Assembly: GCA_002348545.1 (NCBI GenBank)
Contig: DEBM01000067.1
Span: 1 to 49,943 of the forward strand
Length of the DNA stretch: 49,943 nucleotides
Direction of reading: 5' to 3'
Origin: Balneolaceae bacterium UBA2956
GTDB taxonomy: Bacteria; Bacteroidota; Rhodothermia; Balneolales; Balneolaceae
Under the pieces are notes generated by a model. It did not search any database. It was given only the letters and a program-made list of their open reading frames with translations, and was not told where the DNA came from. Positions 16,398 to 25,952 of the stretch are shown piece by piece (position 1 is the stretch's first letter; each line of letters opens with the position of its first letter). The position numbers and the translations under genes are program-made.

Positions 16398-19055
16398 ATG
16401 GCTTCCAAGACTTCATCACAAATACGACAAGAATTTCTAGATTTTTTTAGGGAAAAAAACCATGCTATAGTATCTAGTTCACCGGTAGTTCCCGCAGATG
16501 ATCCTACTTTGTTATTTACTAATGCAGGGATGAATCAATTTAAGCCTCTATTTCTAGGTGAGCAAAAAACTTTAGCCTTTGATGGTAAAGAGTGGTTACG
16601 AGCAGCCAACACTCAAAAATGTATTCGAGTAAGTGGCAAACATAACGATTTAGAAGAGGTAGGTCATGATACCTATCATCACACCTTGTTTGAAATGTTG
16701 GGTAACTGGTCATTTGGAGATTATTTTAAGCAGGAGGCCATTGATTGGGCTTGGGAGCTGCTGGTAGATCGCTGGAAGTTGGATCCTTCTAGGCTCTATG
16801 CCACCGTTTTTGGTGGTGATCAAGAGGATGGGTTAGAAGTTGATCAGGAAGCAATCGATTTATGGAAAAGTCAAACCAGTATTGATCATGCGCATATTCT
16901 AAAATGTGGAAAAAAAGATAATTTCTGGGAAATGGGGGAAACAGGGCCATGTGGGCCTTGTTCGGAAATCCATATTGATTTGCGATCCGAACAGGAACGC
17001 GCAGAAGTAGATGGGGCAAGCTTGGTAAACAAAGATGATCCAAGAGTTATGGAGATTTGGAATCTCGTTTTTATACAATTTAAAAGGTTAAAGTCAGGCG
17101 ATCTGCAAACCCTTCCTGCAAAACATGTAGACACGGGTATGGGCTTTGAGCGAATTTGTGCGGTGATGCAAGCCAAAACCTCGAATTATGACTCTGATGT
17201 ATTTGGCCCGCTAATCGAGGCTATTTCCGATCGTGCAAACATACAATATGGAGAGGATGAATACACCGATATTGCTGTTCGTGTGATTGCTGATCATATC
17301 CGTGCGGTAGCATTCAGTGTGGCTGATGGGGCTTCACCTTCGAATGACGGAAGGGGGTATGTGATACGTAGAATATTGAGGCGAGCCATACGATATGCCT
17401 GGGATCGATTGGGGATTAAAGAGCCCTTTCTGTTTGAATTAGTACTGGTGTTAGGTCGGCAATTCGAAGGAGTCTTCTCTGAGTTGGTAGCCCAGCAAGC
17501 CTATGTGGAAAAAGTGGTACATTCTGAAGAAAAAAGTTTCATAAGAACCTTAGGGCAGGGTATCGCGCTATTTGAACAAATGACAGAGCATAGTAAAATA
17601 CTCACTGGAGAGGATGCATTTAAGCTTCATGATACCTACGGATTCCCTATTGATTTAACCCAACTGATGGCTAGAGAAAAGGGGTTACAGGTTGATGTAG
17701 CTGGTTTTGATGAGCGTATGAATGAGCAAAAGACTCGGGCTAGAGCGGCTGGATCTTTTTCTGTGGATCATAATGAGAAAGGGCAGTGGAACTGGCTTGC
17801 AGGAAAAGAAACAACATCGGAGTTTATTGGCTACGATCAACTAAGTAGTTCAACCAGTATTTTAGCTTATCGGGAAGTAGAAGATTCCTTTCATTTATTA
17901 ATTGAAAAAACCCCCTTCTATGCCGAAGGCGGTGGGCAGGTAAGTGACCAAGGGTTATTGAAACAAGCCGGTCAAGAGTATGCGGTTATTGACGTTCAAA
18001 AAAGTCCTTATGGGTCAGTATTGGTTATTAAGCAACTCCCAGGCCTAGATCAGCCGGTAGAAGCTACTGTGAATAGAGTGTCCCGAGCGTATACCTGTGC
18101 AAATCATTCAGCTACTCACTTGTTGCAAGCTGCACTTATTGAGGTTTTGGGCCCCCATGTAGCCCAAAAAGGTTCCTTAGTCAACCAAGACTATCTTCGC
18201 TTCGATTTTACACACTATGAAGCGATGACTAAGCAGCAAATATTAGATGTTCAGGCTCTGGTAAATGAAAAAATAAGAGCGAGTATACCACTGGAAGAAG
18301 ACAGAAATATCCCTTTTGAGCAGGCAAAAGAGCGGGGCGCAAGAATGCTCTTTGGTGAAAAATATGGGGATAAAGTTCGTGTTATCACATTTGATTCGGA
18401 TTATTCCATAGAATTATGTGGTGGAACACATGTGCAGAATACCGGGGAAATTGGGTTCTTTAAAATTATCCATGAAAATTCAGTGGCAGCAGGTATTCGC
18501 CGAATCGAGGCGCTAACGGCCTTTGGGGCTGAACAGTGGGTGGCAGAGCAAGAAAGTAAGCTTCAAACAGTGGCTAATCTATTGGGCTCTTCCAACGAAT
18601 TTGCGGAATCTATTGAGCGTTTACAAGCCGATAAAAAAGAATTAGAGCGTAAAGTAGAGGCGTTGATTCAGGATAAAGCTATTGTTAGTCAACAGATTCT
18701 TATGAATTCGGCAGAACAATTGGACAATGGAATTAAATGGGTATATGGACATATAGAATCCTTTGGTATGGATACTCTTAAAAATATGGGATATAGTATA
18801 TTAAACGAATCATCTAATATGACTGTTAGCACTGTATTTTCGCATGACGAAATCTCGGGTAAAGTGTTTATACTGGCGACTGTTACCGAGGACCTAATTC
18901 AAACAGGATTGAAAGCGGGGGTTATTGTAGGAAAATTAGGTCGAATAATTGGCGGCGGCGGCGGCGGCCAGCCAAGTTTAGCTACGGCTGGAGGATCAAA
19001 TCCTGAAGCCATACCTGAGGCAATTACAGCTGCTAGGAGCATGCTAACGGACTAA
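16398..19055 (+). CDS. alaS: Alanyl-tRNA synthetase
   Basis: This 885-residue class II synthetase is full length (usual 870-880). The catalytic domain starts RQEFLDFFREKNHAIVSSSP and includes PTLLFTNAGMNQFKPLFLG and the GETGPCGPCSEIH motif. The editing domain carries NHSATHLLQAAL (HxxxH zinc ligands) and CGGTHVQNTGEIGFF, so mischarged Ser/Gly-tRNA-Ala should be hydrolysed. The C-Ala domain ends in a glycine run followed by QPSLATAGGSNP, which is normal for the family despite the striking GGC-repeat DNA at about 18951-18968. The ATG at 16398 starts MASKTSSQIRQEFL. A roughly 350-base gap follows before pdhA. Confidence 0.98.
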   Translation: MASKTSSQIRQEFLDFFREKNHAIVSSSPVVPADDPTLLFTNAGMNQFKPLFLGEQKTLAFDGKEWLRAANTQKCIRVSGKHNDLEEVGHDTYHHTLFEMLGNWSFGDYFKQEAIDWAWELLVDRWKLDPSRLYATVFGGDQEDGLEVDQEAIDLWKSQTSIDHAHILKCGKKDNFWEMGETGPCGPCSEIHIDLRSEQERAEVDGASLVNKDDPRVMEIWNLVFIQFKRLKSGDLQTLPAKHVDTGMGFERICAVMQAKTSNYDSDVFGPLIEAISDRANIQYGEDEYTDIAVRVIADHIRAVAFSVADGASPSNDGRGYVIRRILRRAIRYAWDRLGIKEPFLFELVLVLGRQFEGVFSELVAQQAYVEKVVHSEEKSFIRTLGQGIALFEQMTEHSKILTGEDAFKLHDTYGFPIDLTQLMAREKGLQVDVAGFDERMNEQKTRARAAGSFSVDHNEKGQWNWLAGKETTSEFIGYDQLSSSTSILAYREVEDSFHLLIEKTPFYAEGGGQVSDQGLLKQAGQEYAVIDVQKSPYGSVLVIKQLPGLDQPVEATVNRVSRAYTCANHSATHLLQAALIEVLGPHVAQKGSLVNQDYLRFDFTHYEAMTKQQILDVQALVNEKIRASIPLEEDRNIPFEQAKERGARMLFGEKYGDKVRVITFDSDYSIELCGGTHVQNTGEIGFFKIIHENSVAAGIRRIEALTAFGAEQWVAEQESKLQTVANLLGSSNEFAESIERLQADKKELERKVEALIQDKAIVSQQILMNSAEQLDNGIKWVYGHIESFGMDTLKNMGYSILNESSNMTVSTVFSHDEISGKVFILATVTEDLIQTGLKAGVIVGKLGRIIGGGGGGQPSLATAGGSNPEAIPEAITAARSMLTD

Positions 19056-19410
19056 GTTATTCTTTTGAATCGCTTTAATTGGTTCATTGATGAATATTAT
19101 CTACCTGTTTCAATGGTTGAACTTATCTGCCTGTTTGATTAATTGTACTTCACACTGAACGAATGAGAACAAGAGCCTTTCATAAATCCCGCATATTTTG
19201 ATGAAAATTCGGTATATTTCAAGACTATAATAATCGTGTTTACTTGAATAACTCATTATTAGGTGTCCATTTGAATAATAAACCAAATAAATTCAATGGC
19301 CTAGTAAATGATAAATAATCAAATAAGCATAATTAACATTGCGCTTTAGGGAATTTGCAAAGCGCACATCAGAAAATTAAGCATCTACTTATTATTGTAA
19401 AACACATAGC
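19056..19410. other. Intergenic region upstream of pdhA
   Basis: The 355 bases between alaS and pdhA hold no gene that I can support. They include a near-identical 14-base direct repeat, TTATCTACCTGTTT at 19097-19110 and the same with one change at 19123-19136, spaced 26 bases apart. They also include the perfect inverted repeat listed separately. The region presumably contains the promoter for the long pdh-rml-rsmE gene run. Confidence 0.5.
19340..19366. promoter_or_regulatory. Perfect 8-base inverted repeat upstream of pdhA
   Basis: TGCGCTTT at 19340-19347 and AAAGCGCA at 19359-19366 are exact reverse complements around an 11-base loop, ending 44 bases before the pdhA ATG. It is G+C-rich compared with its surroundings. 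It could be a regulator-binding site or a leader hairpin. There is no T-tract, so it is not an obvious intrinsic terminator. Confidence 0.45.
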
Positions 19411-20511
19411 ATGGCAAAAAAAGTAACTTCTGATATCCGATTTGCTCCTACAGGTATGGAAAGTCCTGAGAAAGGTGGAGTCCAAAAAGGGGTTGATCTT
19501 CCTGAAGCAACTGGAAAAAAGCATAAAAGTCTTGGTCTAACTATTCAACAGATTAAAGATATGTACCAACAAATGTATCTTCAGAGACGATTCGAAGAGC
19601 GAGCAATGCAACAGTATCAAAAGGGTAAATTTGGAGGTTTCCTACACCTCTACATAGGTCAAGAAGCTATATCTACCGGAACAGTATTTGCGTTTAACGA
19701 TGATGACGATATCATCACTGCATATAGAGATCATGGATGGGGACTTTGTCGTGGAATTAGTGCAAATGAAGGAATGGCTGAGTTATTTGGTAAAGCTACA
19801 GGTTGTTCCGGAGGTAAGGGTGGATCTATGCACTTTGCCAATGTGAAAGAACATTTTTGGGGTGGTTATGGAATTGTGGGTGGTCATATACCTATTGCCA
19901 GTGGACTTGCTTTTGCAAATAAATATAACGGCAATGGACGAATATCAGCCTGTTTTTTTGGTGATGGTGCAGTTGATCAAGGGGCATTGCATGAGACAAT
20001 GAACTTAGCCAAATTATGGAAACTCCCCATTATATTTGTAGTTGAGAATAACGGTTATTCAATGGGTACAGCTGCTAAACGACATACCGTAGCAGAAATA
20101 GTTGATCGTGCGAAAGGTTACCGAATGAAATCGGCAGTGATCAATGGAATGGATGCATTTTCTGTTTATGAGAAAATGAAAGAGATTGCAGAAGATGTGC
20201 GTGAGCATTCAGAACCTTGGTTTGTTGAGATTCGTACTTATCGATATCGTGGTCATTCTATGTCGGACCCTCAAAAATATAGAACTAAAGAGGAACTAGA
20301 AGAATATCAAAATATAGATCCTATTGAACGCCTAAAGGCATATATGCTTCACGAGAAGTTGTGTAAACAAACCGAAATTGATTCCATTGAAGAGGGTGTT
20401 GAGAAGGAAGTGTTAACTGCTGTTAGATTTGCAGATGAGTCTCCATTCCCCAAGGAATATGAATTATATACCGATATGTTCGTTGAAGACAATCCTTATT
20501 TTCACGTTTAA
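19411..20511 (+). CDS. pdhA: Pyruvate dehydrogenase E1 component, alpha subunit
   Basis: This 366-residue E1-alpha forms the TPP-dependent decarboxylase of the pyruvate dehydrogenase complex with PdhB. The TPP/Mg motif is FFGDGAVDQGALHE, closing with ENNGYSMGTA. GGSMHFANVKEHFWGGYGIVGG and the phosphorylation-loop-like YRYRGHSMSDPQKYRT are typical of pyruvate-type E1-alpha and not of branched-chain E1. The N-terminus carries a charged, low-complexity extension of about 40 residues before the helix IKDMYQQMYLQRRFEERA. It heads a close-packed run: pdhB follows after 12 bases. Confidence 0.96.
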   Translation: MAKKVTSDIRFAPTGMESPEKGGVQKGVDLPEATGKKHKSLGLTIQQIKDMYQQMYLQRRFEERAMQQYQKGKFGGFLHLYIGQEAISTGTVFAFNDDDDIITAYRDHGWGLCRGISANEGMAELFGKATGCSGGKGGSMHFANVKEHFWGGYGIVGGHIPIASGLAFANKYNGNGRISACFFGDGAVDQGALHETMNLAKLWKLPIIFVVENNGYSMGTAAKRHTVAEIVDRAKGYRMKSAVINGMDAFSVYEKMKEIAEDVREHSEPWFVEIRTYRYRGHSMSDPQKYRTKEELEEYQNIDPIERLKAYMLHEKLCKQTEIDSIEEGVEKEVLTAVRFADESPFPKEYELYTDMFVEDNPYFHV

Positions 20512-20523
20512 AATTTACTTACG

Positions 20524-21501
20524 ATGGCAGTATTACAATTTAGAGAAGCAATTAAACACGCAATAGATGAAGAAATGTCACGCGATGAACGAGTTTTCAT
20601 TATGGGTGAGGAAGTTGCTGAGTACAACGGTGCCTATAAAGTAACCGAAGGTCTACTTGATAAATATGGATATCGGCGTGTAATTGACACTCCTATTTCA
20701 GAATTAGGTTTTGCTGGTTTAGGAGTTGGTGCCGCTATGAATGGATTGAGACCAATTGTGGAATTCATGACCTTTAACTTTGCCGTACTGGCAGCTGATC
20801 AAATCATCAACCATGCAACTAAGGTTAAATATATGACTGGTGGTCAGGCCGATTGTCCCATAGTTTTTCGTGGACCAAACGCTTCAGCTGGACAGTTAGG
20901 AGCAACTCATTCTGTGGCGTACGATTCTATGTATGCTCAATTTCCAGGACTAAAAGTTATATGTGTCTCAGAGCCTAATGACGCAAAAGGGCTCATGAAA
21001 TCTGCCATTAGAGACCACAACCCGGTCCTTTTTATGGAATCAGAGCAAATGTACGGATTAAAGGGTGAAGTCTCTGACGAAGAGGATTTCATCATACCTA
21101 TTGGGCATGGAAAAATTAAACGAGAAGGATCCGATGTAACCCTTGTTGCACATGGTAAGATGTATCACCTTGCTGTTCAAGCGGCAAATGAATTGGAAAA
21201 AGATGGAATTGAATGTGAAATCATTGATCCAAGAACAGTTAAGCCTTTGGATTTAGAATTAATACTGCAGTCGGTCAAAAAAACCAATCGTTGTGTAGTC
21301 ATTGATGAAGCACATCCATTTGCTGGTTTTGCTGCTGAAATTGGTTTTCTAATTCAACGTGAAGCATTTGATTACCTTGATGCACCGGTACTAAGGGTTT
21401 GTTTACCAGATGTAAACGCACCATTTTCGAAACCTTTATTCGATGCGTGGCTGCCGAGTCCGAAAAAAATTATTGATGCCGTTAGACAGGTGAGCTATTA
21501 A
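20524..21501 (+). CDS. pdhB: Pyruvate dehydrogenase E1 component, beta subunit
   Basis: This 325-residue E1-beta completes the alpha2-beta2 E1 and contributes the catalytic-site glutamate and E2-binding surface. Recognisable segments are MSRDERVFIMGEEVAEYNGA (with the conserved Glu that contacts TPP), DTPISELGFAGLGVGAAM, EFMTFNFAVLAADQIINHAT, and the C-terminal DEAHPFAGFAAEIGF of the transketolase-C fold. Length is normal. It sits 12 bases after pdhA and 25 bases before pdhC. Confidence 0.97.
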   Translation: MAVLQFREAIKHAIDEEMSRDERVFIMGEEVAEYNGAYKVTEGLLDKYGYRRVIDTPISELGFAGLGVGAAMNGLRPIVEFMTFNFAVLAADQIINHATKVKYMTGGQADCPIVFRGPNASAGQLGATHSVAYDSMYAQFPGLKVICVSEPNDAKGLMKSAIRDHNPVLFMESEQMYGLKGEVSDEEDFIIPIGHGKIKREGSDVTLVAHGKMYHLAVQAANELEKDGIECEIIDPRTVKPLDLELILQSVKKTNRCVVIDEAHPFAGFAAEIGFLIQREAFDYLDAPVLRVCLPDVNAPFSKPLFDAWLPSPKKIIDAVRQVSY

Positions 21502-21526
21502 CATAAACATTGCAAAGAAATAAGCT

Positions 21527-22789
21527 ATGGCCACTAAGATTGAAATGCCAAAACTAAGCGATACCATGGAAGAAGGAGTTATCTCCAAATGGAATGTCAA
21601 TGAAGGGGATGAGGTATCAGCCGGTGATATCATCGCTGAAGTAGAAACCGATAAGGCAACTATGGATGTGGAAGTATTTGATGCTGGTACAATTCTAAAG
21701 ATTGTGCCAGGTGAAGGAGATGCGGTACCGTTGGGTGGGCTTATTGCTATCATTGGCGAAGCAGGTGAAGATATATCATCTTTGCTAGAAAATACTAGTA
21801 GCACTACCACAGCTAATTCCACTTCTGCAGCTAAACACGATAAAGCCACTATTAAAGAGGTGGCAGTTGATTCCCCATCTGATGTTATTACCTCATCATC
21901 AGAGGACGGCCGAGTTAAGGCGAGCCCGTTAGCCAAGAAAATCGCTGCAGATAAAGGAGTAGATTTGAACAGCATTGCTGGTTCTGGACCTGACGGAAGA
22001 ATTGTTAAAAAAGACGTTGAAACTGCTCAAAGCATCACAACGAGTACCTTAACACGTCCAGGTACGCCTGCGCCAATTCCGGCATCGACAATCAAAAGTT
22101 TCTCCTCGCTAGCTTCACAAGAGGTTAAAGTATCTCAAATGCGAAAGATTATTGCAAAACGCCTATCTGATAGTAAGTTCAGCAACCCGCACTTTTATGA
22201 GACTATAGATATTGATATGAAAGCTGCGATTGAGGCCAGAATACAGCTCAAAGATAAACTAGATATTAAAGTTAGCTTTAATGATATAGTTGTAAAGGCG
22301 TCTGCAATTGCACTATCGAGACATCAGCCCATCAATAGTACTTGGAGGGGGGATACCATCATAGAGCATGGCGATGTGCATATTGCAGTTGCTGTAGCCA
22401 TTGAAGAAGGCTTAATGACTCCAGTACTTAGACATGTAAATCAAAAAGGTCTAATTCAAATAGCCTCCGAAACACGCGAGTTAGCAGGTTTGGCAAGAGA
22501 TCGAAAGTTAGCATCTGAGCAAATGGAAGGAAGTACGTTTACTATTAGTAACTTAGGAATGTTTGGGATAGAAGAATTTACTGCTATCATCAATCCTCCC
22601 AATGCTTGTATTTTAGCGGTCGGTGCCATAAGAGACGTTCCTGTCGTAGAAAATGGTGCAGTCGTGCCTGGTAAACGTATGAAAGTTACCTTATCCAGTG
22701 ATCATCGCATTGTGGATGGAGCTAAAGCTGCAGATTTCTTGAATACGCTACGCTCACTTATTGAAAATCCACTCTCGATGTTACTCTAA
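21527..22789 (+). CDS. pdhC: Dihydrolipoyllysine acetyltransferase (PDH E2)
   Basis: This 420-residue E2 transfers acetyl groups to CoA and forms the core of the pyruvate dehydrogenase complex. Residues 1-80 are one lipoyl domain with the lipoylated Lys43 in ETDKATMDVEV. An Ala/Ser/Thr-rich linker leads to the E1/E3-binding domain (KASPLAKKIAADKGVDLNSI, then GSGPDGRIVKKDV). A second linker and the catalytic domain follow, with the DHRIVDG active-site motif at 392-398 (His393, Asp397). No E3 (lpd) gene is in the window, so E3 must be encoded elsewhere. rmlA starts only 6 bases after the stop. Confidence 0.97.
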   Translation: MATKIEMPKLSDTMEEGVISKWNVNEGDEVSAGDIIAEVETDKATMDVEVFDAGTILKIVPGEGDAVPLGGLIAIIGEAGEDISSLLENTSSTTTANSTSAAKHDKATIKEVAVDSPSDVITSSSEDGRVKASPLAKKIAADKGVDLNSIAGSGPDGRIVKKDVETAQSITTSTLTRPGTPAPIPASTIKSFSSLASQEVKVSQMRKIIAKRLSDSKFSNPHFYETIDIDMKAAIEARIQLKDKLDIKVSFNDIVVKASAIALSRHQPINSTWRGDTIIEHGDVHIAVAVAIEEGLMTPVLRHVNQKGLIQIASETRELAGLARDRKLASEQMEGSTFTISNLGMFGIEEFTAIINPPNACILAVGAIRDVPVVENGAVVPGKRMKVTLSSDHRIVDGAKAADFLNTLRSLIENPLSMLL

Positions 22790-22795
22790 ACTGAT

Positions 22796-23500
22796 ATGCT
22801 AAAAGGTGTTATACTTGCAGGTGGGATGGGGTCCCGTTTGTACCCTCTAACTAAGGTAACTAACAAGCATTTGTTACCTGTAGGTAATAAACCAATGATC
22901 TTTCACCCCATTGAAAAGCTTACGGGACTCGGCATTCAAGACATATTAATTGTCACTGGTACAGAACACATGGGTGACGTGGTTAATTTATTAGGATCTG
23001 GTTCCGAGTACAATTGCCGATTCACCTACAAGGTTCAGGATCAAGCAGGAGGAATTGCTCAGGCATTAGGTCTTGCGGAGAACTTTGCTGGTAATGATCC
23101 AATTGTGGTTATTTTAGGAGATAACATATTTGAGGATAATTTAAAGGCAGCGGCAAGCTCATATTCGGGTGAAGGAGCAATGATATTGCTTAAACAGGTT
23201 CCAGATCCTCAACGATATGGAGTTGCCACAATAGATGGTGATAAAGTTACCGAAATCCAGGAAAAACCGGAAGCTCCAACCACCTCGTACGCGGTTACCG
23301 GTATTTACTTTTATGACGCACAGGTTTTTTCAGTCATCCGTGATCTAAAACCCTCTAAACGTGGTGAATTAGAAATTACCGATGTGAACAATCACTATAT
23401 TAAGCAAAAGGATATGAAAAGTGCATTATTAGAAGGGTGGTGGACCGATGCGGGCACTTTAGATTCATATCGGTTAGCTAATCAATTGACTATGGAGTAA
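22796..23500 (+). CDS. rmlA: Glucose-1-phosphate thymidylyltransferase, short form
   Basis: This 234-residue nucleotidyltransferase activates glucose-1-phosphate with dTTP, the first step to dTDP-L-rhamnose. The signature GVILAGGMGSRLYPLT, then NKHLLPVGNKPMIFHP, covers the nucleotide-binding loop and catalytic lysine. VILGDNIFED carries the metal Asp, and GRGxY-type features are replaced by PQRYGVATIDGDKV and EKPEAP. It lacks about 50 C-terminal residues of the enterobacterial RmlA, as in the short homologues of many other bacteria. Its position directly before rmlD, rmlC and rmlB supports dTDP-glucose synthesis. The stop overlaps the rmlD start by one base (TAATG). Confidence 0.93.
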   Translation: MLKGVILAGGMGSRLYPLTKVTNKHLLPVGNKPMIFHPIEKLTGLGIQDILIVTGTEHMGDVVNLLGSGSEYNCRFTYKVQDQAGGIAQALGLAENFAGNDPIVVILGDNIFEDNLKAAASSYSGEGAMILLKQVPDPQRYGVATIDGDKVTEIQEKPEAPTTSYAVTGIYFYDAQVFSVIRDLKPSKRGELEITDVNNHYIKQKDMKSALLEGWWTDAGTLDSYRLANQLTME

Positions 23501-24366
23501 TGAAGTTTCTTATAACGGGTGCTGACGGGCAACTTGGTAGAGGATGGCAAAGGAGTCTTGAAAGTCAACCTACTGATGAATTTATTGCACTCAATAGGCA
23601 AAAGCTCGATATTTGCAATCCGGAGTGTATAAGAAAAGTTTTAACTGAATATAAACCTGATGTATGTATCAATACTGCGGCCTATACTTATGTAGACAAC
23701 GCTGAAAAGGAACATGATCTGGCTTATAGAGCAAACGTATTAGGCCCAAAACTACTAGCAGAAATATGTGCCCAAAGAGGAATCCAATTAGTTCATTATT
23801 CCACTGATTACGTGTTCTCGGGGAAACTCTCCGACCGGGAAATATATAAAGATGGGTATCCTGAGGAGGCCCCAACTGATCCAATTAATCAATACGGGGC
23901 TAGTAAATTGGAAGGTGAAAAAGCGGTAGTATCTGCTTTACCTTCCGCACTTATTGCCCGCGTCTCCTGGCTATGTGGTTTGGATGGTGATAATTTTGTC
24001 AAAAGTATCATTCATAGGGCCAAAAGTTCAGGTCAACTTCAGGTAGTAAACGATCAATTTGGGATACCTTGCTTTGTGCCTTACATTATTGAACAGACTC
24101 GTTTCTTATTACACTCTAGAACCTCAGGATTGTATCATTTAGGGAGTAAAGGATGTATTACTTGGTATGATTTTGCAAACAAAATTATTGAGGATGCTCA
24201 ACTTAATGTAAACGTGGAGGCTGTAGATTGTTCTGCATTATCAACCCAAGCCCAACGTCCTTATTTTTCCAAACTTTCTACAAGTAAATTAGAAGCAACA
24301 GGAATGTCCGTACCTTCTTGGGAAATTGGTTGTAAAACCTTAGTATCAGACTTAATAAAAGTATAA
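23500..24366 (+). CDS. rmlD: dTDP-4-dehydrorhamnose reductase
   Basis: This 288-residue short-chain dehydrogenase carries out the last step of dTDP-L-rhamnose formation. It opens with the NADPH-binding KFLITGADGQLGRGW. INTAAYTYVDNAEKE follows, then YSTDYVFSG and the catalytic YGASKLEGE (YxxxK). RVSWLCGLDGDNFVKSI is the substrate-side segment. Order and overlap with rmlA show a single operon. rmlC begins 11 bases downstream. Confidence 0.96.
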   Translation: MKFLITGADGQLGRGWQRSLESQPTDEFIALNRQKLDICNPECIRKVLTEYKPDVCINTAAYTYVDNAEKEHDLAYRANVLGPKLLAEICAQRGIQLVHYSTDYVFSGKLSDREIYKDGYPEEAPTDPINQYGASKLEGEKAVVSALPSALIARVSWLCGLDGDNFVKSIIHRAKSSGQLQVVNDQFGIPCFVPYIIEQTRFLLHSRTSGLYHLGSKGCITWYDFANKIIEDAQLNVNVEAVDCSALSTQAQRPYFSKLSTSKLEATGMSVPSWEIGCKTLVSDLIKV

Positions 24367-24377
24367 CGGTTAGGTGT

Positions 24378-24926
24378 ATGAGAATTCATGAAACTACACT
24401 ATCGGGCGTTAAAGTATTAGAATTAAAGATCTATGAAGACGATCGTGGTTATTTTAAAGAAACATATCGTACTACTTGGTCTAATGATTTAGGGCTAGTT
24501 CATGATTTTGTTCAGGATAACATTTCTAGGTCTTATCATGGTACTATCAGGGGGCTGCATTATCAAAGAGAACAGCCTCAAGCTAAGCTCATTCAGTGTA
24601 TTAGCGGCCGTATTCTAGATGTTGCAGTTGATTTGAGAAAAAAATCCTCAACCTTTGGTCAGTATTATTCGGTAGTTTTATCCGAAAAGAATCATAAACA
24701 ATTGTATATTCCTGAAGGATTTGCACATGGCTTTTCCGTTTTAAGTGATCAAGCTATTGTCCATTATAGATGCTCTCGATATTACGATAAGACCTCAGAG
24801 CGCGGTATCCGCTGGGATGACCCATTAATTCACATTGACTGGGAAATAAGTAAACCCATATTATCAGAAAAAGACCGGTGTTTACCGCTTCTTTCATCAC
24901 TTAAAGAAGAAGATATATTTTTATGA
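24378..24926 (+). CDS. rmlC: dTDP-4-dehydrorhamnose 3,5-epimerase
   Basis: This 182-residue cupin epimerises C3 and C5 of dTDP-4-keto-6-deoxyglucose. The motif FVQDNISRSYHGTIRGLHYQ contains the catalytic His of RGLHYQ. VAVDLRKKSSTFGQ and LYIPEGFAHGFSVLSD follow, with the HYRCSRYYD segment carrying the general-acid tyrosine. Length matches the family. The TGA stop overlaps the rmlB ATG by four bases. Confidence 0.97.
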   Translation: MRIHETTLSGVKVLELKIYEDDRGYFKETYRTTWSNDLGLVHDFVQDNISRSYHGTIRGLHYQREQPQAKLIQCISGRILDVAVDLRKKSSTFGQYYSVVLSEKNHKQLYIPEGFAHGFSVLSDQAIVHYRCSRYYDKTSERGIRWDDPLIHIDWEISKPILSEKDRCLPLLSSLKEEDIFL

Positions 24927-25948
24927 AACTAATAATAACGGGCGGGGCCGGGTTCATTGGCTCAAATTTAATACTTCATTTGTATGAGAAATATCCAGAG
25001 TGGACTATTTATAATATAGACAAACTAACCTATGCATCGGACCGAAATTATTTAAATTCAATTAAGCATTCTGAGCGATATCACTTCAAAAGGCTTGATC
25101 TAATAGATAGAGTAGCGGTTCAAGAGATGGTAAAAAGCTTTAGACCCAATGCAGTAATACATTTAGCAGCTGAATCACATGTAGACAATTCTATTCGGGG
25201 GCCTGAACCATTTATACAATCCAATGTGGTAGGAACCTTTAATATTTTGGAGGTATGCAGGCAGCTTTGGATGCAAGAGTCGAAAGAATTTCCCAACGCA
25301 CGTTTTCTACATGTCTCAACTGATGAAGTTTATGGAGAACTAGATAAGGATGGCTATTTTACAGAGCAGACTCCCTATGCTCCAAATTCACCTTATTCAG
25401 CTTCCAAAGCTGCTAGTGATTTTATTGTTCGTTCATATTTTCAGACTTATGGGATGAATGTAGTAACAACTAATTGTTCGAATAACTTTGGGCCACATCA
25501 ACACGATGAGAAATTAATACCTACAGTAATACGGAATGCAATGCAGCTCAAAGAGATTCCTGTTTATGGAAAGGGTGAAAATGTGCGAGACTGGTTGTTT
25601 GTTACGGATCATTGTAGTGCCATTCAAAAAGTTTTTGAAATGGGTGAAGCTGGTGAAACCTATAATATTGGGGGGAATAATGAATGGAAAAATATCGAAT
25701 TGGTTCATAAGATTTGTGATATCCTCAACAAACATATAGCCAAAGGTCCTGAGGGTGATTACAACAATCTGATTTCATTTGTTAAAGACCGTTTAGGTCA
25801 TGATTTCCGCTATGCCATTGATGCGTCAAAAATTAAGAATGAGTTGGGTTGGGAGCCCAATCCTAATTTCGATGGAATGTTAGAGGAAACGGTTTTATGG
25901 TATATAACTAAATATAAGTCGTTATTAAACATCACAGAAAATTCTTAA
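24923..25948 (+). CDS. rmlB: dTDP-glucose 4,6-dehydratase
   Basis: This 341-residue extended SDR converts dTDP-glucose to dTDP-4-keto-6-deoxyglucose. It shows the NAD-binding TGGAGFIGSNLILHL, HLAAESHVDNSI, the catalytic STDEVYGEL with the neighbouring Asp/Glu pair, and YSASKAASD (YxxxK). NNFGPHQHDEKLIPTVI and GENVRDWLFVTDH are family-specific. With rmlA, rmlD and rmlC it completes the dTDP-L-rhamnose set in the order A-D-C-B. The next gene starts 4 bases after its stop. Confidence 0.97.
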   Translation: MKLIITGGAGFIGSNLILHLYEKYPEWTIYNIDKLTYASDRNYLNSIKHSERYHFKRLDLIDRVAVQEMVKSFRPNAVIHLAAESHVDNSIRGPEPFIQSNVVGTFNILEVCRQLWMQESKEFPNARFLHVSTDEVYGELDKDGYFTEQTPYAPNSPYSASKAASDFIVRSYFQTYGMNVVTTNCSNNFGPHQHDEKLIPTVIRNAMQLKEIPVYGKGENVRDWLFVTDHCSAIQKVFEMGEAGETYNIGGNNEWKNIELVHKICDILNKHIAKGPEGDYNNLISFVKDRLGHDFRYAIDASKIKNELGWEPNPNFDGMLEETVLWYITKYKSLLNITENS

Positions 25949-25952
25949 ATAT

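Noticed and set aside
18951..18968. GGC repeat that might be a microsatellite or sequencing artefact
   Set aside because: It encodes the conserved glycine run near the C-terminus of AlaRS and is expected.
21436..21975. 179-codon minus-strand frame over pdhB/pdhC
   Set aside because: It is antisense to the lipoyl and linker region of E2, with low-complexity Ser/Ala/Val translation and no family, so it is a shadow.
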